Shown: positions 1 through 8,246 of the stretch, piece by piece
Numbering within the stretch: the stretch's first letter is position 1
How the letters are laid out: each line of letters starts with the position of its first letter
Translations under genes and position numbers: made by a program
Notes under the pieces: model-generated
Database searches by the model: none
Seen by the model: only the letters and a program-made list of their open reading frames with translations
What the model was told of the DNA's origin: nothing
NCBI RefSeq assembly: GCF_028473605.1
Contig: NZ_CP097267.1
Span: 4,332,501-4,396,500 of the forward strand
Origin: Acidovorax sp. NCPPB 3576
GTDB taxonomy: Bacteria > Pseudomonadota > Gammaproteobacteria > Burkholderiales > Burkholderiaceae_C
DNA: 64,000 nucleotides
Reading direction: 5' to 3'

Positions 1-757
1 TCGGCACGCCCAGGCCCAGGAACGACAGCGTGGCCTCCAGCGTGATGGCGCGCGCCACCTGCAGCGCGCCGATCACCAAGAGCGGCGGCAGGCAGTTGGG
101 CAGGATGTGCCCGGTGACGATGCGCCAGCCGGGAATGCCCTGGCCGCGCGCGGCCTCCACGTATTCGCGACGCGCCTCCACCAGCGCCTGGCCGCGCGCC
201 GTGCGGGCGTAGTAGGCCCACTCCAGCAGCACCAGCGTGAGCACCACGTTGCCCACGCCCTTGCCCACATAGGCCAGGATCATCAGCGCCATGAGGATGG
301 TGGGAAACGACAGCAGCAGGTCCACCACGCGCATCAGCAGCGCATCGACCTTGCCGCCCGCATAGGCCGCCAGCAGCCCCACCAGCGTGCCGATCACCGC
401 CGCCACCACGGCCGAGCCCACGCCCACCAGCAGGCTGATGCGCAGGCCGTACACGATGGCCGAGTACAGGTCGCGCCCCTGCCCGTCCGTGCCCAGCCAG
501 TAGGTGAAGGTGCCCTCGGCGTTGGCCGCGCCGGGCTTCAGGCGCGCGTCCAGCACATCGAGCTGCATCAGGTCGTAGGGGTTCTGCGGCGTGATCCAGG
601 GCGCGGCCAGCGCCGCGATCACCACCAGCGCCAGCACGGCCAGCGCGGCGGCGGCGGTGCGCGAGCGCAGGAAGTCCGCCGCCACGCGGTACCAGATCGA
701 CCGGTCGTCGAAGCCCCGCGCCACGAGGGCGTCGGGCGAAACCACAGGCTGCGTCAT
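1..757 (-). CDS. Dpp/Opp-type ABC transporter permease, second subunit (3' end beyond window)
   Basis: Inner-membrane permease of a peptide/nickel-type (DppC/OppC family) ABC importer. The visible part begins MTQPVVSPDALVARGFDDRS and shows a hydrophobic first helix, the periplasmic stretch with a LGTDGQGRD motif that is typical of the family, several further helices, and the EAA-like loop (YVEAARGQGIPGWRIVTGHI) that contacts the ATPase. The reading frame runs off the left edge, so about 252 codons are seen of the usual 280-300. The ATG overlaps the stop of the upstream permease gene (ATGA), so the two are translationally coupled. The substrate cannot be told; the ATPase and binding protein must lie outside the window. 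Confidence 0.9.
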   Translation of the reverse strand, partial: MTQPVVSPDALVARGFDDRSIWYRVAADFLRSRTAAAALAVLALVVIAALAAPWITPQNPYDLMQLDVLDARLKPGAANAEGTFTYWLGTDGQGRDLYSAIVYGLRISLLVGVGSAVVAAVIGTLVGLLAAYAGGKVDALLMRVVDLLLSFPTILMALMILAYVGKGVGNVVLTLVLLEWAYYARTARGQALVEARREYVEAARGQGIPGWRIVTGHILPNCLPPLLVIGALQVARAITLEATLSFLGLGVP

Positions 758-1728
758 GCCGCGCCCTCCACCCGGGCGCGCGGGTCCAGCAGGCGGTAGA
801 GCACGTCCACCACCAGGTTGAGCGTGACGAAGATCACCACCACCACCATCAGGTAGGCCACCACCACGGGGCGGTCCAGGCTGTTGATGCTGTCCAGGAT
901 CAGCTTGCCCGCACCGGGCCACGCGAAGATGCTTTCGGTCACCACCGCATAGGCGATGGTCGAGCCCAGCTCCAGGCCCAGCACCGTGACGAGCGGGATC
1001 AGCGTGTTGCGCAGCACGTGCATGCACATCACCCGCGCGGGCGACAGGCCCTTGGCGCGCGCGAACTTCACGAAGTCCTGCGGCAGCACCTCGCGCACGC
1101 CGGCCCGCGTGAGCCGCAGCACCAGCGAGATCTTGAACAGCGCCAGGTTGAACGCCGGCAGCGCCAGGTGCTGCAGGCCATCGAGCGTGAGGAACGACCA
1201 CGGCACCCCGAACAGCTCCCGCGTGGCGCCACGGCCGCTGGCGGGCATCCACCCCAGTTGCACGCTGAACACCATGATGAGCATCAGCGCCACCCAGAAC
1301 GCCGGCAGCGAGAAGCCCGCGATGCTGATTGCCATGAGCGCCTTGGACACGGCACTGTCCGGCCGCATGCCGGCGTAAAGCCCCAGCGGCACGCCCAGCA
1401 CCACCGCCAGCACCAGCGCGGCCAGGGCCAGCTCCAGCGTGGCGGGCAGGCGCTGCAGGATCAGGCGCACGGCGTCTTCCTGGTACACGAAGCTCTTGCC
1501 CAGGCTGCCGTGCAGCGCGCCGTCGATGAAGGCCAGGTACTGGCGCCACAGCGGCTGGTCCAGCCCCAGGCGCGCGATGGCGGCCAGGCGCTCCTGCTGG
1601 TTCATGTCGTCGCCGATCAGGATGTCCACCGGGTTGCCGATGGCGTGCAGGCCCACGAAGACGATCACCGTCATGGCCAGCACCACCAGCAAGGCCTGGC
1701 CCAGGCGGCGCAGCAGCCAGCCGGTCAT
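754..1728 (-). CDS. Dpp/Opp-type ABC transporter permease, first subunit (DppB-like)
   Basis: Inner-membrane permease of a dipeptide/oligopeptide/nickel-type ABC importer. The protein of about 324 residues starts MTGWLLRRLGQALLVVLAMT, with a first transmembrane helix and the DppB signature GNPVDILIGDD after it, followed by five more hydrophobic segments and an EAA-type loop (FVKFARAKGLSPARVMCMHV). I chose the ATG at 1728. An in-frame extension to 1785 would be encoded largely by a dispersed repeat (HWRPFLLEA) and does not look like protein. It is followed directly by the second permease with an ATGA overlap and preceded by the flavoprotein gene in the same direction. Confidence 0.9.
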   Translation of the reverse strand: MTGWLLRRLGQALLVVLAMTVIVFVGLHAIGNPVDILIGDDMNQQERLAAIARLGLDQPLWRQYLAFIDGALHGSLGKSFVYQEDAVRLILQRLPATLELALAALVLAVVLGVPLGLYAGMRPDSAVSKALMAISIAGFSLPAFWVALMLIMVFSVQLGWMPASGRGATRELFGVPWSFLTLDGLQHLALPAFNLALFKISLVLRLTRAGVREVLPQDFVKFARAKGLSPARVMCMHVLRNTLIPLVTVLGLELGSTIAYAVVTESIFAWPGAGKLILDSINSLDRPVVVAYLMVVVVIFVTLNLVVDVLYRLLDPRARVEGAA

Positions 1729-1770
1729 GGCCGCGGGGCCGCGGGCGGCCGCGAGCGCTTCAAGCAAAAA

Positions 1771-1820
1771 AGGCCTCCAGTGCAATATCCACTAGGGCAT
1801 ATCGCTATTATTTTCATAGC
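1771..1820 (-). repeat. Dispersed inverted-repeat element, copy R1
   Basis: Read on the minus strand the element runs from GCTATGAAAATAATAGC through GCCCTAG to TGCACTGGAGGCC. It is an AT-rich short palindrome followed by two conserved blocks. The same order of blocks recurs at 14501, 34955 and 52053, with looser copies at 33478 and 58283. It lies between the flavoprotein gene and the permease gene and is far lower in GC than its surroundings. Small dispersed repeats of this kind are, from memory, common in Comamonadaceae genomes; the function is unknown to me. Confidence 0.75.
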
Positions 1821-1822
1821 AT

Positions 1823-3382
1823 TTATCGCGTGGCCTCCTGGGTGCGCTCGGGGGTGGCGGCGCTCGGGGCCGTGGCGGTGGGCGCAGCGCCCTCGGGCGC
1901 GTAGGCGGGAAACTCCGCCGGCGTCCATTCGTCGCCGTCCAGCTCGGGCTCTTCGTAGCGCTGCATGGCGGCGTAGTGCAGCGCGGCGTCGTCGGCCAGC
2001 AACCGCGCGGCCAGCCCCCGAGCCAGGCGCTGGGCGCCATCGCTGATCTGCGGGATGTCGCCCGCGCCCGCGCCCTGCGACAGCGCGCCGCCGTAGTTGA
2101 AGCAGTGCACGCGGTCCAGGCCCGGGCAGGCGCCAGGCGCCTTTTCCTGGAACTCGAACAGCGGCCCCAGGTCGGGCGAGGCGGCCAGCTCGGCATCGTC
2201 CTCGCCGGCCGGTGGCACGAAGCGGTCCTGCCACAGGCGCACGGCCGGTGCGAACGCGGCGAATTCCGGTCGCAGCGCCCAGTCAGTGCGAAAGCCGGTG
2301 CAGAAAATCACGAAGTCGGCGGCGAGCGGGCCCTTGGCGGTGTCCAGCCGCAGCGCGCCGTCGGCCCGCACGGAAGCGCTGCGCACGCCCGCGCCCAGGT
2401 GGAAGTGCGCATTGGCGTGGCGCGACACGCGCAGCGTGCTGCCGTGCGGCGGTGGCACCTGCTGCACGTTCAGGTAGTGGCGAAAGCGCCACTTCCATTC
2501 GTCCGGCAGCGACCAAAAGCCGTGCGCCATGCCGGGGTTGCCGGCGCCCTTGCCCTTGTTCACGCGCGGCAGCTCGGCGCGGCGCACCAGCAGGTCCACG
2601 CGCGCGGCACCGGCCTCCAGCGCCGTGGCGGCCGAATCCATGGCCGAGGCCCCGCCGCCCACCACCGCCACGCGCAGGCCGCGCAGCGCGGCGCCGTCCC
2701 ACACATCGGCCGAGTGCGCCCAGCGGCCCGCCGGCAGCGCCCGCGCCCAGTCGGGCACCCAGGGGCCGCCCAGGCCGTCGCGGCCCGTGGCCAGCACCGC
2801 ATGGCGGGCCAGCACGTGGTGGAGCGCGCCGCCGTTGGCATCGTCGGCCAGGTCGATCCGCACCAGGCCGTCGGCGCGCGGATGCACGGCCAGCACGCGC
2901 TGGCGGTTGCGCACGTCCAGGCCCAGCACGCGGCGGTACCAGCGCAGGTAATCCATCCACTGCAGGCGCGGGATCTTGTCGAGCGCCGCCCAGGCCGGCA
3001 GGCCGAACTGCGATTCGAACCAGGCGCGGAAGGTGAGCGCCGGCAGGCCCAGCGCGGGCCCGGTCAGCTCCTTGGGCGAGCGCAGGGTTTCCATGCGCGC
3101 GGTGGTCGCCCAGGGGCCCTCGAAGCCCTCGGGCGCACGATCGAACAGCGGTGCCTGCACACCCATGTGCGCCAGCGAGGCGCCCAGCGCCAGCCCGGCC
3201 ATGCCGCCGCCGACGATGGCCACGTCCAGCACCGGCTCGCCCGCCTCGGTCAGCCGGGGCGGCACCCAGCGCCGCGCGGGCAGGCCCAGCCATTGCAGGT
3301 CCTGGCGCAGGCGCGCCTCCAGTGCGGCGAGCCCGGCGGGTGCGGGCGCGGGGGCGGAATCGGTGGGGTTGGCAATCGTCAT
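1823..3382 (-). CDS. FAD/NAD(P)-binding monooxygenase-like flavoprotein
   Basis: Predicted cytoplasmic flavoprotein of 519 residues, resembling flavin-containing monooxygenases and lysine/ornithine N-monooxygenases. The N-terminal FAD-binding Rossmann motif is VAIVGGGMAGLALGASLA (about residue 54 on). A second dinucleotide site, VAVVGGGASAMDSAATALEA, sits near residue 240 and would bind NAD(P)H. A late FCTGFRTDW segment matches the ATG-type motif before the C-terminal FAD contact. The start overlaps the stop of the lysR gene by four bases (3379-3382). Its neighbours are a LysR regulator and peptide-type permeases, which suggests oxidation of an imported small molecule, but the substrate is unknown. 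The proline/alanine/threonine-rich tail is probably disordered. Confidence 0.85.
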   Translation of the reverse strand: MTIANPTDSAPAPAPAGLAALEARLRQDLQWLGLPARRWVPPRLTEAGEPVLDVAIVGGGMAGLALGASLAHMGVQAPLFDRAPEGFEGPWATTARMETLRSPKELTGPALGLPALTFRAWFESQFGLPAWAALDKIPRLQWMDYLRWYRRVLGLDVRNRQRVLAVHPRADGLVRIDLADDANGGALHHVLARHAVLATGRDGLGGPWVPDWARALPAGRWAHSADVWDGAALRGLRVAVVGGGASAMDSAATALEAGAARVDLLVRRAELPRVNKGKGAGNPGMAHGFWSLPDEWKWRFRHYLNVQQVPPPHGSTLRVSRHANAHFHLGAGVRSASVRADGALRLDTAKGPLAADFVIFCTGFRTDWALRPEFAAFAPAVRLWQDRFVPPAGEDDAELAASPDLGPLFEFQEKAPGACPGLDRVHCFNYGGALSQGAGAGDIPQISDGAQRLARGLAARLLADDAALHYAAMQRYEEPELDGDEWTPAEFPAYAPEGAAPTATAPSAATPERTQEATR

Positions 3383-4368
3383 TCGGAAACCTCGGAAGCA
3401 GTGGGGCCGGCATCGCCGCCGTAGAGCGCCTGCAGCAGCGCGGCATGGGCCTGCGGGGCGTGGTGCACGAAGCCCGGCAGCGTCCGGGCCGCCTGCAGCA
3501 GCGCATCCGCCACGGCCTGCACCTGCGGCGTGACGGGCTGCGCCTGGGGCGTGATGACCCCGAAGAAAAAAGGAATGTCGGTGTCCAGCGGCCGCACCGC
3601 CACGCCGTCACAGGGCAGGCCCAGCGCGGTCAGCGGCTCCAGCACGGCCACGCCCAGCCCCGCGCGCACGGCGGCCTGGGCGTTGACGGACGAATTGGTC
3701 TCGATCGCATCGCGGCGCGCCAGCCCCGGCTGGCCGACCTGGGCCAGCGCCCGGTCGATGCGCCCGCGCAGGCGAAACGGGTTGCTCAGCGTGATCAGGC
3801 GGCGCTCGGCCAGGGCCGCCAGCGGCACCACTGCCTGGGCGGCGAGCGGGTCGTCCTGCGGCAGCACGGCCATGCAGGCGGTCTGGGCGATCCAGTGCAC
3901 CTGCAGCCCGCGGTGCTCCAGCGGCAGGCTGGTGGCACCCAGCTGCACCGCGCCCGTGAGCACGGCATGCACCACCTCTTCGGGCGAGGTGCTGCGCAAC
4001 TGGATGGCGGCGCTGCCGGTGTGTGGCTCGGCCAGCCGCAGCGCCTGGGGCAGCAGGCCCACGGCCAGCGCCGAGGTGGCGGCCAGGCGCAGCGGGCGGG
4101 CCTCGCCGCGCGCGATCTCGGCGGCACGATCGCGGATCTGCCGCAGGCCGCCGAGCGCACGCTCCACGTCCTCGTACAGCAGAAAACCCTGCTCGGTCGG
4201 CGTGACGCGCGGGCCGCCGCGCACGAAGAGCGCATAGCCGATCTCGGCCTCCAGCTCCTGCAGCGAGCGGCTGACGGAGGGCTGCGAGCGGTCCAGCAGC
4301 CGCGCGGCCGCGGTCACGCTGCCGGTGGACATCACCGCGGCGAAGGCTTCGAGCTGGCGCAATTCCAT
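3379..4368 (-). CDS. LysR-family transcriptional regulator
   Basis: DNA-binding regulator of 329 residues. The N-terminal winged helix-turn-helix is MELRQLEAFAAVMSTGSVTA followed by the recognition helix DRSQPSVSRSLQELE, then the LysR substrate-binding fold (for example PLRLAATSALAVGLLPQALR). It is the first gene of a same-strand set: lysR, flavoprotein, two permeases. The overlap with the flavoprotein start (ATGA) means co-transcription, unlike the divergent layout usual for LysR genes. A perfect 8-bp inverted repeat lies just upstream of the start (4374-4398) and is a candidate self-operator. The ligand is unknown. Confidence 0.93.
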   Translation of the reverse strand: MELRQLEAFAAVMSTGSVTAAARLLDRSQPSVSRSLQELEAEIGYALFVRGGPRVTPTEQGFLLYEDVERALGGLRQIRDRAAEIARGEARPLRLAATSALAVGLLPQALRLAEPHTGSAAIQLRSTSPEEVVHAVLTGAVQLGATSLPLEHRGLQVHWIAQTACMAVLPQDDPLAAQAVVPLAALAERRLITLSNPFRLRGRIDRALAQVGQPGLARRDAIETNSSVNAQAAVRAGLGVAVLEPLTALGLPCDGVAVRPLDTDIPFFFGVITPQAQPVTPQVQAVADALLQAARTLPGFVHHAPQAHAALLQALYGGDAGPTASEVSE

Positions 4369-4373
4369 GGGCT

Positions 4374-4398
4374 TGATTTCATGCGTTTTTTGAAATCA
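4374..4398. promoter_or_regulatory. Palindromic operator candidate upstream of the lysR gene
   Basis: TGATTTCA and TGAAATCA form a perfect 8-bp inverted repeat separated by nine bases, starting six bases upstream of the lysR ATG at 4368. LysR-type regulators bind interrupted dyads of this kind (T-N11-A core) and often repress their own genes. The position makes autoregulation likely. This is inferred from symmetry alone. Confidence 0.55.
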
Positions 4399-4570
4399 TG
4401 ACGCCCTTGCATGCGAAATACAAATACTTTGACCACATATGCAAATGCCGAAGGGGCGCAAGCGGGGGCTTGACGCGCACCTTCGGCCCTGCGGTCGGGA
4501 GGGTTTTTCGGAACTCAGGGCGGCTCCACACGAGCGCCCTGGGCGAGCCAAGACAGGCTCGCGACGGCTT

Positions 4571-5446
4571 TCAGGATTTCAAGGCTTCGGTCACTGACGC
4601 GGCCAGCGGCGTGGTCGGCCGGCCGATCAGGGCACTGAGCTGGCGTTCACCGTCGAACAGCCCCCCCCGCGCGGCACCCGCATCGCTGTCCGCCAGCATG
4701 TCCGCCACCGGCGCGGGCAGACCGACGCTCACCAGCAGGTCGCGGTACGCGGCCTCGGGCATGTCCCGGTATGCCAGCGGCTTGCCGGCCTGCCGCGCCA
4801 CCTCCTGGGCGAGTTCGGCCCGCGTGTAGGCGCTGTCGCCCGCGAGTTCATAGATCTTTCCTGCGGGGCTGTCCGTGGCGGCCAGCACGGCAGCGGCGGC
4901 CGCTGCGTAGTCCGCGCGCGACGCCGAGGCGATGCGCCCCTCGCCCGAGCCGCCGACCAGCACCCCGCGGCCCAGCGCATCGCCGATGCCCATCAGGTTG
5001 TTTTCGGTGTACCAGCCGTTGCGCAGCAGCACGAACGGCACCCCCGATTCCTTGAGCAGCCCCTCGGTCGCCCGATGCTCCTTGGCCAAGCCCAGCGGGG
5101 ACACGTCCGCATGCAGCAGGCTGGTGTAGGCGATCAGTTGCACCCGGGCCCGCGCCGCGGCCTGGATCACGTTGCCGTGCTGTGCGATGCGGCCGCCGAC
5201 CTCGCTGGACGAGATGAGCAGCACGCGGTCGATACCCTGCAGGGCGGCGTCCCACGAGGCCGCATCGCCGTAGTCCGCCTGGCGCAGCTCGATGCCGGCG
5301 GGCAGCACGCCCCGGCTTTTCTCCACATTGCGCACCGAGGCCACGATCTGCGAGACCGGCACCCGCGTGAGAAGCTGCTGGATGACGAGGCGGCCAAGCT
5401 GGCCATTGGCGCCGGTGACGAGCAGGCGGGGGGAAGAAGTGGACAT
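4571..5446 (-). CDS. qorB: NAD(P)H:quinone oxidoreductase QorB-like (NmrA/SDR family)
   Basis: Predicted NADPH-dependent quinone reductase of the atypical short-chain/NmrA family, about 291 residues, cytoplasmic. The N-terminal nucleotide motif is [19 protein letters not shown]. Several blocks match E. coli QorB (YtfG) closely as I recall it: [65 protein letters not shown] and [23 protein letters not shown] chose the ATG at 5446; an upstream in-frame start at 5527 would place translation within the promoter of the divergent regulator. It is divergent from an HxlR-type regulator, the same arrangement as ytfG/ytfH. Confidence 0.93.
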   Translation of the reverse strand: MSTSSPRLLVTGANGQLGRLVIQQLLTRVPVSQIVASVRNVEKSRGVLPAGIELRQADYGDAASWDAALQGIDRVLLISSSEVGGRIAQHGNVIQAAARARVQLIAYTSLLHADVSPLGLAKEHRATEGLLKESGVPFVLLRNGWYTENNLMGIGDALGRGVLVGGSGEGRIASASRADYAAAAAAVLAATDSPAGKIYELAGDSAYTRAELAQEVARQAGKPLAYRDMPEAAYRDLLVSVGLPAPVADMLADSDAGAARGGLFDGERQLSALIGRPTTPLAASVTEALKS

Positions 5447-5525
5447 GCAGGAAACCTCTGGGTATGGATTGGAGAGGAGGTCTATATTAGGAACCACTCC
5501 AACTTCCACAAGAAGGCAGCTTTTC
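5447..5525. promoter_or_regulatory. Divergent promoter region between qorB and its regulator
   Basis: This 79-bp AT-richer gap separates the two divergent start codons and must carry both promoters. It includes a TCTATATTAGGAACCACTCC stretch with a plausible -10 element. No clean long palindrome is visible. By analogy with HxlR systems the regulator probably binds here. Confidence 0.5.
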
Positions 5526-6023
5526 ATGCCCTGGTTACCTGAAGCTCACCTCCCCGGCCCAGGCACCCCGGCTGCCCCCGAGGCCCTCGAAGCCCTGGCC
5601 AACACCCAGGCCTGGATGCGCGAGCGGCCCGACGGGCTGGACCTTGGCCAGTGCCCGGTGCGCGACGTGCTGGACCACATCGGCGACAAATGGACCACGC
5701 TGATCCTGCTGACGCTCGCCCCCGCCCCCTTGCGCTTCGGCGCCCTGCAGCGCGCCGTGCCCGACATCTCCAAGCGCATGCTGGCCCAGACCCTGCGGTC
5801 CCTGGAGCGCGACGGCCTGCTGACCCGGCACGTCTTTCCGACCAAGCCGCCCAGCGTGGAGTACCGGCTGTCGGCCCTGGGGCAGTCGGTGATGGTGCCG
5901 CTGTCGCAGTTGCTGCAATGGGCGGAAACGAATCACCGGAGCATCCGCAGTGCGCGGGAACGGTTCGATGGCGCGGCAGGGGTGCCGCGGCCGGCAGAGG
6001 CGGTGGAGGCGGCGATGGGATGA
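5526..6023 (+). CDS. HxlR-family redox/electrophile-type transcriptional regulator
   Basis: Winged-helix regulator of 165 residues, probably controlling the divergent qorB gene. The HxlR domain begins with [20 protein letters not shown] (about residues 42-61), followed by [20 protein letters not shown] and the wing segment VEYRLSALG. It has a single conserved Cys (in GQCPVRDV) at the position used for redox or thiol sensing in this family (YodB, HypR, QorR). I set the ATG at 5526; the frame is open further upstream but would run through the promoter. A strong terminator follows at 6122. Confidence 0.9.
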   Translation: MPWLPEAHLPGPGTPAAPEALEALANTQAWMRERPDGLDLGQCPVRDVLDHIGDKWTTLILLTLAPAPLRFGALQRAVPDISKRMLAQTLRSLERDGLLTRHVFPTKPPSVEYRLSALGQSVMVPLSQLLQWAETNHRSIRSARERFDGAAGVPRPAEAVEAAMG

Positions 6024-6121
6024 CCGGACGGCCGCTTTCGTGGCGGCCCGGGCGTCGTTGCCCTGGGGCAAGGGATGGAGAAATCCTCGCCATCTCTGAC
6101 CGACCATCGGCCCGAAAAAGC

Positions 6122-6155
6122 AAAAGGGGCTGCGTTTGCACGCAGCCCCTTTTTT
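6122..6155. terminator. Strong bidirectional intrinsic terminator
   Basis: A perfect 14-bp stem (AAAAGGGGCTGCGT pairing with ACGCAGCCCCTTTT) with a TTGC loop is followed by further T residues on the plus strand, and by a short T run on the minus strand. It ends the HxlR-type gene on the plus strand and the tRNA on the minus strand. Confidence 0.9.
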
Positions 6156-6158
6156 GTT

Positions 6159-6235
6159 TGGTGGCGCTTCACGGATTCGAACCGCGGACCTGTGGATTAT
6201 GATTCCATCGCTCTAACCGACTGAGCTAAAGCGCC
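6159..6235 (-). tRNA. tRNA with CAT anticodon (probably elongator tRNA-Met)
   Basis: A 77-nt cloverleaf reads, on the minus strand, acceptor GGCGCTT pairing with AAGCGCC, D arm GCTC-AGTCGGTTA-GAGC, anticodon loop ATCATAA (anticodon CAT), T arm CGCGG-TTCGAAT-CCGTG, then A73 and an encoded CCA. The top anticodon-stem pair is A-C. A CAT anticodon can be elongator Met or, after lysidine modification, Ile2. The acceptor stem does not start with the unpaired base typical of initiator tRNA, so initiator is excluded. A terminator follows immediately. Confidence 0.93.
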
Positions 6236-6350
6236 TAAGCCCTCGATTATATCGCGACTTTTTTCGCTTTCAACCCTTTTCTTGTTCTGCCTGCCATCGC
6301 GGGCGGCGCTTCGACGGGCCTGCACGTAAAATCGCGCCCCCAGCCCCTGG

Positions 6351-6782
6351 ATGTACACCATGAACCGCTGCCCCACTGCTCCGTTTTCCTTTCTCTTCGC
6401 GCCCTTGCTGGCGGGCGCCCTGCTCACCGGAGCGGTCTTGCCCGCCGCGGCCCAGGTGGTCGCGCCCTTGGGCGGATTGCGCACCTTTCCCGCAAATGCC
6501 CTGCGCGGCACGCTGGCCATCAACAGCACCGTCGATGCGCAGATCGATGGCAAGGCCATCCGCATGGCCCCCGGCATGCGCCTGCTCAGCCCGCAGAACA
6601 CGCTGGTCATGGCCCATACGGTGATCGGGCAGAAGTTCACGGTGAACTATGTCATCGAGGCCAGCACCGGCATGCTGCTGACGGCATGGATCCTCAGCAA
6701 GGACGAGGCGGCCCAGCCGCGCAAGGGTGCGGCAGCGACGGACCGCAACTTCATCTTCGAATCCGAGATTCCCAAGCGATAG
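6351..6782 (+). CDS. Small exported protein of unknown function
   Basis: 143 residues if started at 6351; a second in-frame ATG at 6360 ([13 protein letters not shown]) may be the true start. The N-terminus is a clear signal peptide: hydrophobic core [17 protein letters not shown] and a PAAAQ cleavage site near residue 35. The mature part of about 108 residues holds [40 protein letters not shown] and a [20 protein letters not shown] segment, probably beta-rich. I do not recognise a named family. It precedes miaB by about 110 bp on the same strand. Confidence 0.8.
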   Translation: MYTMNRCPTAPFSFLFAPLLAGALLTGAVLPAAAQVVAPLGGLRTFPANALRGTLAINSTVDAQIDGKAIRMAPGMRLLSPQNTLVMAHTVIGQKFTVNYVIEASTGMLLTAWILSKDEAAQPRKGAAATDRNFIFESEIPKR

Positions 6783-6894
6783 GCCCTCGCGCCGCCAACG
6801 CTGCGGCCGCTGGACGCCCCATCCCTTTTCAGCCGCACGACCGGCCCCGCCCGCCATTGGCCGCGGGCAGCGTTATCGACACCAGAGATTCCCC

Positions 6895-8241
6895 ATGAGC
6901 AAAAAAGTCTTCATCAAAACCTTCGGCTGCCAGATGAACGAGTACGACTCGGACAAGATGGCCGACGTGCTGCATGCCGCCCAGGGCTACGAGCCCACGC
7001 AGAACGTGGACGAGGCGGACCTGATCCTCTTCAACACCTGCTCGGTGCGCGAGAAGGCACAGGAGAAGGTTTTCAGCGACTTGGGACGCATCAAGCACCT
7101 GAAAGCGCGGGGCGTGAAGATCGGCGTGGGCGGCTGCGTGGCCAGCCAGGAAGGCGCCGAGATCATCAAGCGCGCGCCCTACGTGGACGTGGTGTTCGGC
7201 CCGCAGACGTTGCACCGCCTGCCCGAACTGCTGGCCCAGCGCGACCTGCAGCGCCGCCCGCAAGTGGACATCAGCTTTCCTGAGATCGAGAAATTCGACC
7301 ACCTGCCGCCCGCGCGCGTGGAGGGCGCCAGCGCCTTCGTCTCCATCATGGAAGGCTGCAGCAAATATTGCAGCTACTGCGTGGTGCCCTACACGCGCGG
7401 CGAGGAAGTGAGCCGGCCGTTCGACGACGTGCTGGTCGAGGTCGCCGGGCTCGCCGACCAGGGCGTGAAAGAGATCACGCTGCTGGGCCAGAACGTGAAC
7501 GCCTACCTGGGCAAGATGGGCGACACGGCGGAAATCGCCGACTTCGCGCTGCTGCTGGAATACGTGGCCGACATTCCGGGCATCGAGCGCATCCGCTACA
7601 CCACGAGCCACCCCAATGAATTCACGCCACGCCTGATCGAGGCCTATGCGCGCATCCCCAAGCTGGCCAGCCACCTGCATCTGCCGGTCCAGCATGGTTC
7701 CGACCGCATCCTGATGGCCATGAAGCGGGGCTACACCGCCATGGAATACAAAAGCACCGTGCGCAAGCTGCGCGCGATCCGGCCGGACCTGGCGATGAGC
7801 AGCGACTTCATCGTCGGCTTCCCAGGCGAGACCGAGGAGGACTTCCGCAAGATGATGAAGCTCATCGACGACGTGCACTTCGACAACAGCTTCAGCTTCA
7901 TCTTCAGCCCGCGTCCGGGCACGCCCGCCGCCAGCCTGCACGACGACACCCCGCACGAGGTGAAGCTGCGCCGCCTGCAGGAGCTGCAGGCCGTGATCAA
8001 CGGCAACATCAAGTCGATCAGCGAAAGCCGCGTGGGCACGGTGCAGCGCATCCTGGTCGAGGGCGCGTCCAAGCGCGACGCCAACGAGCTGATGGGCCGC
8101 ACCGAATGCAATCGCGTCGTCAACTTCGTCGGCCAGCCGCGGCTGGTCGGGCAGATGGTGGACGTGGCCATCACCGAAGCGAAGGCCTACACCCTGCGCG
8201 GCGAGGTGGTGGTGGTTGGCGAACCCGCGCTGGCGCACTGA
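6895..8241 (+). CDS. miaB: tRNA-2-methylthio-N6-dimethylallyladenosine synthase MiaB
   Basis: Radical-SAM methylthiotransferase that adds a methylthio group to i6A37 in tRNAs reading UNN codons. The protein has 448 residues, the usual size. The N-terminal UPF0004 domain starts [20 protein letters not shown], with Cys ligands for the second Fe-S cluster in [14 protein letters not shown] and GGCVAS. The radical-SAM cluster motif CSKYCSYC (CxxxCxxC) is near residue 156. A C-terminal TRAM domain follows ([20 protein letters not shown]). The ATG at 6895 begins [10 protein letters not shown] as in homologues. The frame is open upstream but that part is not homologous. Confidence 0.97.
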   Translation: MSKKVFIKTFGCQMNEYDSDKMADVLHAAQGYEPTQNVDEADLILFNTCSVREKAQEKVFSDLGRIKHLKARGVKIGVGGCVASQEGAEIIKRAPYVDVVFGPQTLHRLPELLAQRDLQRRPQVDISFPEIEKFDHLPPARVEGASAFVSIMEGCSKYCSYCVVPYTRGEEVSRPFDDVLVEVAGLADQGVKEITLLGQNVNAYLGKMGDTAEIADFALLLEYVADIPGIERIRYTTSHPNEFTPRLIEAYARIPKLASHLHLPVQHGSDRILMAMKRGYTAMEYKSTVRKLRAIRPDLAMSSDFIVGFPGETEEDFRKMMKLIDDVHFDNSFSFIFSPRPGTPAASLHDDTPHEVKLRRLQELQAVINGNIKSISESRVGTVQRILVEGASKRDANELMGRTECNRVVNFVGQPRLVGQMVDVAITEAKAYTLRGEVVVVGEPALAH

Positions 8242-8246
8242 GGCGC

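Noticed and set aside
4420..4490. Large inverted repeat GCCGAAGG...CCTTCGGC between the lysR and qorB genes
   Set aside because: The loop is long and no T run follows; it may be a Rho-type end or chance. Not strong enough to list as a feature.
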